A stretch of DNA of 8,973 nt from Ferruginibacter sp. (GTDB taxonomy: Bacteria; Bacteroidota; Bacteroidia; Chitinophagales; Chitinophagaceae), in contig JANXOQ010000502.1 in assembly GCA_025357775.1 (NCBI GenBank), forward strand, positions 1 through 8,973. The letters are read 5' to 3'. This document shows positions 1 to 5,881 of the stretch, one piece after another. The position numbers were made by a program, and so were the translations under genes. Within the stretch, counting starts at the first letter, position 1; each line of letters starts with the position of its first letter. The notes beneath the pieces are model-generated. The model was not told where the DNA came from and made no database searches. It was given only the letters and a program-made list of their open reading frames with translations.

Positions 1-1181
1 ATAGATTTTCCATAAGGTGAAGTAAATATTTTTTCAACAGTTTCTGGTATACGCCCCATGTGTCCATAAGCAGCAGTTTCGCTATAGATAGGGTTACGTA
101 ATTTTAATCGTTGCTCAATAAAATAAGGGCGCATATCAAAGCAAGCCATTTTCATAATCTTATCAGCAATTTGACCATCAGTTAATTTTACATTGGCAGT
201 ACCGTAGGTTACTACATTTATGCTAGTTGGCTTTGCCACACCTATTGCATAACTAACTTGTACCAAAACTTCGCTACACAAACCAGCTGCCACAAGGTTT
301 TTAGCAATATGCCTTGTAGCATAAGCAGCACTTCTATCTACCTTGCTAGGGTCTTTGCCACTAAATGCTCCACCACCATGTGCACCTTTTCCGCCATAAG
401 TATCTACAATAATCTTACGACCCGTAAGGCCAGTATCACCATGTGGCCCTCCTATTACAAACTTACCTGTGGGATTAATATGGTACTTTATTTTGTCATT
501 AAACAAATGAGCATATTTAGCATACTTAGCTTTTACCCGAGGTATTACAATGTTTATAATATCTTTTTTTATTTTTGCCAACATTACATCGTCTTTGCCA
601 AAATCGTCATGCTGTGTAGATACTACAATTGCTTCAATTCTAATAGGTACATTATTATCATCATACTCTAAGGTTACTTGGCTTTTCGCATCTGGGCGAA
701 GATATTTAATTTCTTTATTTTCTCTACGCACCAAGGCAAGCTCTTTTAAAATATCATGCGATAAAGCCAAAGCTAAAGGCATATAATTTTCAGTTTCGTT
801 TGTTGCATACCCAAACATCATGCCTTGGTCACCAGCACCTTGCTCTTCTTTTTTCTTTCTATCTACTCCTTGGTTTATGTCACCGCTTTGTTCATGTATT
901 GCACTTATAATACCGCAAGAGTTTGCCTCAAACATATACTCACTCTTTGTATAACCAATTTTACGAATTACTCCTCGAGCTATTTCTTGTACATCTAAGT
1001 ATGCTTTACTTTTTACTTCACCTGCCAATACTACTTGACCAGTTGTTACCAATGTTTCGCAAGCTACTTTACTACTAGGATCAAAAGCTAAAAAATTATC
1101 AATAAGTGCATCACTAATTTGATCAGCTATTTTGTCTGGATGTCCTTCACTTACTGACTCCGATGTAAATAAATATGGCAT
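1..1181 (-). CDS. metK: S-adenosylmethionine synthetase (methionine adenosyltransferase), C-terminus cut by window edge
   Basis: This cytosolic enzyme makes S-adenosylmethionine from ATP and L-methionine, releasing phosphate and pyrophosphate. The reading frame is open from the ATG at 1181 to the left edge, giving 393 complete residues. Family signatures are visible in order: [11 protein letters not shown] at residues 7-17 (ATP and metal site), GAGDQG at 115-120 (the methionine-adenosyltransferase signature, with DQG followed by MMFGYA), [13 protein letters not shown] near 244-256, the glycine-rich [19 protein letters not shown] at 269-287, and GHMGR at 373-377. MetK of Bacteroidota is usually about 415-420 residues, so roughly 25 C-terminal residues lie outside the window. 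The ATG is chosen because [17 protein letters not shown] is the normal N-terminus of the family and a promoter ends about 20 bases upstream. There is no frameshift or missing key residue in the visible part. It sits downstream of the DUF4270 gene but has its own promoter behind a terminator, so it is probably transcribed independently. I found no SAM riboswitch in the short leader. Identification is very secure. Confidence 0.97.
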   Translation of the reverse strand, partial: MPYLFTSESVSEGHPDKIADQISDALIDNFLAFDPSSKVACETLVTTGQVVLAGEVKSKAYLDVQEIARGVIRKIGYTKSEYMFEANSCGIISAIHEQSGDINQGVDRKKKEEQGAGDQGMMFGYATNETENYMPLALALSHDILKELALVRRENKEIKYLRPDAKSQVTLEYDDNNVPIRIEAIVVSTQHDDFGKDDVMLAKIKKDIINIVIPRVKAKYAKYAHLFNDKIKYHINPTGKFVIGGPHGDTGLTGRKIIVDTYGGKGAHGGGAFSGKDPSKVDRSAAYATRHIAKNLVAAGLCSEVLVQVSYAIGVAKPTSINVVTYGTANVKLTDGQIADKIMKMACFDMRPYFIEQRLKLRNPIYSETAAYGHMGRIPETVEKIFTSPYGKS

Positions 1182-1201
1182 ATTTTTAATTTTTTAAAAT
1201 G

Positions 1202-1232
1202 CAAAGATAAGGGTAGAGGCTTTAAAAAACAA
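1202..1232 (-). promoter_or_regulatory. Bacteroidota-type promoter of metK
   Basis: Read on the minus strand, a -7 element TATCTTTG (1209 to 1202) matches the Bacteroidota sigma consensus TAnnTTTG exactly. A TTG (1232 to 1230) lies 20 bases upstream, matching the -33 element at normal spacing. Transcription would begin a few bases downstream, leaving a leader of only about 10-15 bases before the metK ATG at 1181. That is too short to hold a riboswitch. The -33 element overlaps the base of the terminator hairpin of the preceding gene. Confidence 0.7.
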
Positions 1233-1261
1233 TGCCCTTTAAGCATCGCTAAAGGGCATTT
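1221..1261 (-). terminator. Intrinsic terminator of the DUF4270 gene
   Basis: Positions 1231-1240 (AATGCCCTTT) and 1251-1260 (AAAGGGCATT) are perfect inverted repeats. One more A-T pair (1241/1250) extends the stem to 11 bp around an 8-base loop. On the minus strand the stem is followed by GTTTTTT (1230-1224), the U-tract of a Rho-independent terminator. It lies about 20 bases beyond the stop codon of the DUF4270 gene. The GC-rich core of the stem stands out from the AT-rich surroundings. It probably separates the DUF4270 transcription unit from metK. Confidence 0.85.
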
Positions 1262-1279
1262 ATAAACTTATATATCTTC

Positions 1280-2884
1280 TTATTTAATTTCTGAATAAAC
1301 TATTACCATTTTCATTTTATGATTATTTGCTAAACCTCCACCACCAACTCTAACCCTGCCTAATGCTAAGGGATTAAAATAATTTATAAAATTATTTATT
1401 CCTGCATATTGGTTATAAATAAAACTAGACGGTGTAAAAATTCTTAAATCATAATTTTTATACTTGTTAGTTACTATATGCTGTACATATCTTGTAAGGT
1501 TTAATTCATACCTATAAAACAAATTGCTTGCTTCATACCTTTTTTGTGCAATGCCGCCTAGTGAGTTTATGTCAACATTATTTAATGGATAATAAATACC
1601 TGATGCAGTTGTAGCGTCTGGGTCATACCTTTCTCTATTTGTTAAATCAAAATATACTGGTTTATATTTTTGAGGAGAAGAAATAACTGTGTCTTTTAAA
1701 TCAACATACAAATAAGGTGGTGGTGAGTAAACATCCGTTTCGGCAGGAGAAAATGGAACTTGGTCAACTACCAAATATGCTCTGTGTATAATTCTATTAC
1801 TTAAACTTGAAAGCCCTGGAATTTGTAATTTACCGTATGTACCAGGCGTTGTTTGTAAAAATAAATATTGAGTATTAGTGTTGTTATTTGGATATGCAGG
1901 TGTGCCTATATAATCTCTTTTTATATAATTGGCTGTGGCACAAGCATTCCTTGTAGCAGATGGTACTTGGTACATATAAAACGGTTGCATAAGTGTATCT
2001 TTTAATGCGCCTTTTACTTTTTTATAATGAAACTCCAATCTTGTTTTTGTTTCTCCAAGGTTTACATAGTGAATAACGCCACCATTTGTACTTGTAACTT
2101 TAATTTCGAACCCTTTATACGCCGCTCTAAATTTTGCATCACTACTAAAAGCATTATTTATTGCTATACTTGAGGAATCTTGAGCATATAATGTTGCTCC
2201 AAAACTATTATCCAATTTTATTCTTATTTGGTTTTCCACAGAGTCTCTTGGTAGCCCAGCACCATTTTTTCCATAATAAGTTCGAGCACTTATATCTTTT
2301 GTATTTATATTTTTAATACCTATCTGTTCGGTAATAGGGGTAACATTTGTAAAAGGATATTTACCAATTGTCCTTAGTGTATCAAATTTCTCTGCAAATG
2401 ATACATCCGCTATTTTTAAAACTTGAATATTTAAATTAGAATTAAGAGCAGATGTATCACCCCACGACCCTTTGTAAGATAAACACAATACAATGGAGTC
2501 AAAACCTGCTGCAGGACTTGCATTACCTACAATTCCGTTTTTGATTGTATCGCCAGCATTACCAAAGTAAAATGGAAAAAAATCAGGTTTAAACTGTACA
2601 AATATTGAAGCGTCTGTTTTACCAAACAACAAATCGTTGCTAATTTGCCCTAAAATATGGTTCGAATTTTTTGTAATAACAGTGCTATCACCATTATTAG
2701 AAAATGGCTCATTGGCAAAAAAACCTTGTTGAGTAAAAACATCTAACGTCACCGATTTTGTTACAATATTATCAACAGTAACCAAATCTGCACCTTGGGT
2801 GGTAGTATCTAATTTTGTGCAACTGTACACAAAAATTAATAACGAGGAGGTTAATATAATGATAGGTAGAAATCTTTTATACAA
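1280..2884 (-). CDS. DUF4270-family secreted lipoprotein
   Basis: This is a predicted exported lipoprotein of 534 residues. The N-terminus has K3-R4, a hydrophobic core (residues 6-19) and a lipobox VYSC with the acylated Cys at position 22. The following TKLD has a Lys at +2 and one acidic residue, a partial match to the surface-export signal described for Bacteroidota lipoproteins, so an outer-membrane and possibly surface location is inferred. Features I associate with DUF4270 are LGQISNDLLFGKTDASIFVQF around 78-98, DSIVLCLSYKG then GDT around 129-143, YKGFEIKV at 256-263 and SNRIIHRAYLVV at 362-373. The length is normal for the family. Its molecular function is not established. No ATG is available near the N-terminus: the first internal Met is residue 299, so translation most plausibly starts at the TTG at 2884-2882, which places the signal peptide correctly. 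It follows the GT5-like gene by 32 bases on the same strand, implying cotranscription, and ends at a strong terminator. Confidence 0.85.
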   Translation of the reverse strand: MYKRFLPIIILTSSLLIFVYSCTKLDTTTQGADLVTVDNIVTKSVTLDVFTQQGFFANEPFSNNGDSTVITKNSNHILGQISNDLLFGKTDASIFVQFKPDFFPFYFGNAGDTIKNGIVGNASPAAGFDSIVLCLSYKGSWGDTSALNSNLNIQVLKIADVSFAEKFDTLRTIGKYPFTNVTPITEQIGIKNINTKDISARTYYGKNGAGLPRDSVENQIRIKLDNSFGATLYAQDSSSIAINNAFSSDAKFRAAYKGFEIKVTSTNGGVIHYVNLGETKTRLEFHYKKVKGALKDTLMQPFYMYQVPSATRNACATANYIKRDYIGTPAYPNNNTNTQYLFLQTTPGTYGKLQIPGLSSLSNRIIHRAYLVVDQVPFSPAETDVYSPPPYLYVDLKDTVISSPQKYKPVYFDLTNRERYDPDATTASGIYYPLNNVDINSLGGIAQKRYEASNLFYRYELNLTRYVQHIVTNKYKNYDLRIFTPSSFIYNQYAGINNFINYFNPLALGRVRVGGGGLANNHKMKMVIVYSEIK

Positions 2885-2916
2885 AACAATAAAATTTATT
2901 AAATGAATGGTAAAAA

Positions 2917-3729
2917 TTATTTAGCAAGATCGGCATATAATTGCAAATATTCTGTTAAATCACTTTCAGTATCATATTTTAAGATTTTTTTGCCTTTAAC
3001 TTTTGAGAATTCTGTAAGTAATTTTTTATCTACAGCTTCTCCCCCAAATGTAATAGCATCAGCATACGTCGCTCCTCCCCTGTACAAGCCTATGTTATTT
3101 ATATCTTTAAATGATTCTAACTCTTTTTTTGTAACGTTGTCATTTATCGTTGCTAGTTTTAAAAAATCTTTTCCTAGTTTCTCATCAAAAGTAGTTTCAG
3201 ATATTGTATATATTACTTTGCAATGACTAAATACAGGTTCTTTTTTATATGCAGACCTTATGAACATTGGTATTAAGGCGCTCATCCAGCCATTGCAATG
3301 AATAATATCTGGAGGCCAACCAAACTTTTTTACTGTTTCTAATGCACCTTTGCAAAATAGTACAGTACGCAATGCATTATCGTCAAAAAAATTTCCTTCC
3401 TCATCATTAAAAACAAACTTTCGTTTAAAAAAATCCTCATTATCTAAAAAGTAAACTTGTAACCTTGCGTTGGGTAAAGATGCTACTTTTATTGTAAGTG
3501 GATAATCATCATTATCTATAGAAACATTTATTCCGGAAAGTCTTACAACTTCATGCAACCTATGTCTACGTTCATTTATAGTACCAAACTTCGGCATTAT
3601 GCACCTTACTTCCATATTATTATCATTGGAAAGCACGGCTAATTTATTTATAGTATCTGCAAAAGAAGTTCCATCTACATACGGAGACATTTCGTTTGAA
3701 ATAAATAAAATCCTTTTCTTTGTAGACAT
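2917..3729 (-). CDS. Glycogen/starch synthase-like protein, GT5 N-terminal domain only
   Basis: This 270-residue cytosolic protein resembles the N-terminal Rossmann half of GT5 glycogen/starch synthases. The first strand and loop (KKRILFISNEMSPYVDG, residues 4-20), the VRCIMPKFGTI segment (41-51) and PDIIHCNGWMSALIPMF (140-156, matching the usual PDVIHAHDWxTxLxP) follow the family order. Two catalytic features are altered. The KxGGLADV loop that contacts the nucleotide sugar reads YVDGTSFADT (17-26), losing the Lys and the second Gly. HAHDW reads HCNGW (144-148). The entire C-terminal Rossmann domain of a normal protein of about 480 residues is absent, with an intact stop and no remnant downstream. 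Such short forms are commonly annotated glycogen/starch synthase in Bacteroidota beside panC and DUF4270 genes, but glycogen synthesis by this protein is doubtful. The ATG at 3729 gives the expected N-terminus. It is divergent from panC and probably the first gene of an operon with the DUF4270 lipoprotein. Role unknown: perhaps carbohydrate binding, regulation or a heteromeric partner. Confidence 0.8.
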   Translation of the reverse strand: MSTKKRILFISNEMSPYVDGTSFADTINKLAVLSNDNNMEVRCIMPKFGTINERRHRLHEVVRLSGINVSIDNDDYPLTIKVASLPNARLQVYFLDNEDFFKRKFVFNDEEGNFFDDNALRTVLFCKGALETVKKFGWPPDIIHCNGWMSALIPMFIRSAYKKEPVFSHCKVIYTISETTFDEKLGKDFLKLATINDNVTKKELESFKDINNIGLYRGGATYADAITFGGEAVDKKLLTEFSKVKGKKILKYDTESDLTEYLQLYADLAK

Positions 3730-3779
3730 AATAGAGATAAATTAAATTGCCAGAAACAAATTTTTTTGTGAAATGGCTG

Positions 3780-3809
3780 CAAAAGTAACGAAAATTTTCC
3801 ATAAAACAG
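3780..3809 (-). promoter_or_regulatory. Probable promoter of the GT5-like/DUF4270 operon
   Basis: On the minus strand TACTTTTG (3787 to 3780) matches the Bacteroidota -7 consensus TAnnTTTG. At 19 bases upstream is CTG (3809 to 3807), a one-base mismatch to the -33 TTG. The start site would leave a leader of about 45 bases before the ATG at 3729. The -7 match is good and the -33 match is imperfect. Confidence 0.5.
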
Positions 3810-3835
3810 GCTCATTAAGCATTTGAGCATTAAGG
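3810..3835. repeat. Short repeats in the divergent intergenic region
   Basis: CATTAAG occurs twice, at 3813-3819 and 3828-3834, exactly 15 bases apart. GCTCA (3810-3814) and TGAGC (3824-3828) form an overlapping short inverted repeat. The block lies between the start of panC and the -33 region of the divergent GT5-like gene, so it could be a regulator site or chance in AT-rich DNA. I cannot name a binding protein. Confidence 0.3.
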
Positions 3836-3845
3836 CTATGCATAA

Positions 3846-4685
3846 ATGATAATTATAGAAAACATAAAAACACTTCATAATCATTTATTTACTATTAAAA
3901 AAGATAGTAAAACAATTGGTTTTGTACCCACCATGGGGGCACTTCATAAAGGGCACATTTCACTTATTTTAAAGGCTAAAGTAGAAAATAATATTTCAGT
4001 TTGTAGCATTTTTGTAAACCCAACACAGTTTAACAATGTTAGCGATTTAGAAAAATACCCTAAAACATTAGAGGCAGATATTATAAAACTTAAAAAAGCA
4101 GATTGTGATTTTTTGTTTTTACCAAGTGTAGAGGAAATGTACCCAAAAAATGAAGTAAATTTATATTACAACCTTGGGCTTATCGAGACCACTCTTGAGG
4201 GAAAATATAGGCCAGGACATTTTCAAGGAGTATGTATTATTGTAGATAAATTATTAGCAATAGTAATGCCTACTACTTTATACCTTGGTAGAAAAGATTA
4301 CCAACAATGCATGGTTATAAATAAAATGATGCAGGATAAACCATACAATATTAATTTATGCATTTGCGATACTGTAAGAGAAGAAGATGGGCTTGCAATG
4401 AGTAGTAGAAATATGAGGCTTGATGAAATTGAAAGGCAAAGAGCTTTAAGAATTATAGAGTCTTTACAAATGATAGAGTGTAATTTAAAAATTGGTTCAC
4501 TGGAGTTGCTAAAAAAATCGTCTGTTATTTTTTTAGAGCAAAATAATTATAAAGTAGATTATGTTGAAATAGCTGATGCAGAAACTTTGGAATTACAAAC
4601 AACCTGGGATGGTAAAAGAAAATTAGTAGCGTTAGTGGCAGCATATTTAAACGATGTAAGGCTTATTGATAACATTATATTATAA
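3846..4685 (+). CDS. panC: Pantothenate synthetase (pantoate--beta-alanine ligase)
   Basis: This cytosolic enzyme condenses D-pantoate with beta-alanine using ATP, through a pantoyl-adenylate, to give pantothenate for coenzyme A synthesis. The protein has 279 residues, against 283 in E. coli. Visible motifs are PTMGALHKGH at 28-37 (the HIGH-like ATP site), FVNPTQFNNVSDLEKYP at 56-72, EGKYRPGHFQGV at 118-129 (pantoate and dimer region), LGRKDYQQ at 147-154 and GLAMSSRN at 182-189 (KMSKS-like loop). The residue before KD in the LGRKD motif is Arg, where Glu or Gln is more usual; the flanking KD and QQ are intact, so activity is expected. The ATG at 3846 is used because an upstream ATG at 3838 runs into a stop after three codons. 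It is transcribed away from the GT5-like gene, with a 116-base shared intergenic region. panD, which supplies beta-alanine and which I would expect just downstream in related genomes, is not here. I could not find a clear promoter for this gene. Confidence 0.96.
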   Translation: MIIIENIKTLHNHLFTIKKDSKTIGFVPTMGALHKGHISLILKAKVENNISVCSIFVNPTQFNNVSDLEKYPKTLEADIIKLKKADCDFLFLPSVEEMYPKNEVNLYYNLGLIETTLEGKYRPGHFQGVCIIVDKLLAIVMPTTLYLGRKDYQQCMVINKMMQDKPYNINLCICDTVREEDGLAMSSRNMRLDEIERQRALRIIESLQMIECNLKIGSLELLKKSSVIFLEQNNYKVDYVEIADAETLELQTTWDGKRKLVALVAAYLNDVRLIDNIIL

Positions 4686-4801
4686 ATGCTTTTTGATTTA
4701 CAAAATAGCCCAAATGGAGCTTAATAAATTTTACATGGTATTATATTAACCATATAAATTTTCAGACTAAATTAATTCTTACTTTGGTAAAAAATAAACT
4801 T

Positions 4802-5815
4802 ATGAGCAAGAAAATATTTTCTGCTTTGCAATACATAATTTTCCTTGGTGGTGGCTTGCTGCTAGTATGGTGGCAGCTTCACAGTATGACAGACCAAGAG
4901 AAAATTGATTTTAAATATGCAATTGCGCATACCAATTATGTAATGGTTATTCCAGTAGTTTTAATGAGCCTAGCAAGCCATTTTAGTAGGTCTATGCGGT
5001 GGAAATTATTATTAGAACCGCTAGGCTATAACCCAATGCTAAAAAACTTATTTGCAGTTACAATGGCTGGTTATCTTGCAAACTCTGCTGTACCAAGGCT
5101 TGGCGAAGTTTTAAAATGCACTTTGCTTTCAAAATATGAAAAACTAAAAGTTGATAATTTAATAGGTTCCATATTAATTGAACGCACATTTGATTTAATT
5201 ACTTATGCATTTTTTATTGTTATTACAGTACTTATTCAAGTAAATGTTATGAGCAATTTTTTGCAAATAAAATTAGCAGAAATGACTGGTAAAACAGGTA
5301 TACCAATATGGGTGAAAGGTTTTATAGCATTAGGTTTGATAGCCATTTTTGTTTTTATTTTAAAAACAATAGCACAGCGTTTTCCTTCAAACACATTTGT
5401 AAGTAGAGTTAATAATTTTATGCTTGGAATAGCCAAAGGTTTTACTGCTATAAAAAATTTAAAAAATAGAAAAGCATTTTTACTACATACTTTATTTATT
5501 TGGAGTATGTATTTATTACAAATTTATATTGGGTTTAAAGCCATGGAAGGCACTGCTAATTTGGGAATAAAAGCTGCATGCTCTGTATTAACAATGTCTA
5601 CTATTGCAATGATTTTAACTCCTGGCGGGCTAGGAGTGTTTCCACTACTTGTAATGCAAACCCTTGTAGTATATGCAGTACCAGAGCCTGCTGGCAAAGC
5701 ATTTGGCTTTTTAATATGGGGAGTAAGTACAGGGCTTATTATAGTATCTGGCCTTATTTCATTATTAGTATTGCCCTACATGAATAATAAAAATATTGAT
5801 AATGCTTTATTATAA
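4802..5815 (+). CDS. Lysylphosphatidylglycerol synthase TM-region / UPF0104 family membrane protein
   Basis: This is a polytopic inner-membrane protein of 337 residues from the ATG at 4802. It matches the family annotated as lysylphosphatidylglycerol synthase transmembrane region (YbhN-like, UPF0104): a first helix around 8-24, a second around 46-60 followed by SRSMRWKLLLEPLG (62-75), then the characteristic GYLANSAVPRLGEVLKCTLL segment (90-109) and GSILIERTFDLITYAFF (122-138). More helices follow near 172-190, 226-244, 258-290 (including LTPGGLGVFPLLV) and 302-325. It has only the membrane part and lacks the C-terminal aminoacyl-transferase domain of MprF, so it should not itself lysinylate lipid; the role of TM-only members is unsettled, with lipid handling likely. 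A TTG at 4784 is in frame and would add six residues, but the ATG is preferred and the TTG lies inside a sequence (TTACTTTG, 4779-4786) resembling a -7 box. It follows panC by 116 bases and precedes ppk1 by 66 bases. Confidence 0.85.
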   Translation: MSKKIFSALQYIIFLGGGLLLVWWQLHSMTDQEKIDFKYAIAHTNYVMVIPVVLMSLASHFSRSMRWKLLLEPLGYNPMLKNLFAVTMAGYLANSAVPRLGEVLKCTLLSKYEKLKVDNLIGSILIERTFDLITYAFFIVITVLIQVNVMSNFLQIKLAEMTGKTGIPIWVKGFIALGLIAIFVFILKTIAQRFPSNTFVSRVNNFMLGIAKGFTAIKNLKNRKAFLLHTLFIWSMYLLQIYIGFKAMEGTANLGIKAACSVLTMSTIAMILTPGGLGVFPLLVMQTLVVYAVPEPAGKAFGFLIWGVSTGLIIVSGLISLLVLPYMNNKNIDNALL

Positions 5816-5881
5816 ATTGAAAAAAAATTAATAATAAAATAATATAGAAATAGTGTTAAAGAAATAGAAACTAGTAATTTT

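Noticed and set aside
258..786. Two plus-strand open frames (258-671 and 550-786)
   Set aside because: They lie antisense inside metK, have low-complexity composition typical of shadow frames and resemble no known protein.
1182..1279. Possible SAM riboswitch upstream of metK
   Set aside because: The only strong structure is the hairpin at 1231-1260, explained as a terminator. The promoter leaves only about 10-15 bases of leader, too short for an aptamer.
2903..3226. Plus-strand open frame of 107 codons
   Set aside because: It is antisense to the end of the GT5-like gene and has no family features; it is a shadow frame.
3675..3884. Minus-strand open frame of 69 codons across the divergent promoter region
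   Set aside because: It overlaps the starts of both the GT5-like gene and panC and would cover their regulatory region; there is no protein-like conservation to support it.
4735..4753. Hairpin ATGGT/ACCAT downstream of panC as a terminator
   Set aside because: The stem is only 5 bp with a 9-base AT-rich loop and no clean U-tract, so it is too weak to call.
4779..4786. TTACTTTG as the promoter -7 box of the UPF0104-type gene
   Set aside because: It has one mismatch to TAnnTTTG and no TTG at proper spacing upstream, so it was used only as a mild argument about the start codon.
5236..5787. Minus-strand frame 5236-5436 and plus-strand frame 5578-5787 inside the membrane-protein gene
   Set aside because: Both are out-of-frame shadows of a convincing UPF0104-type gene.
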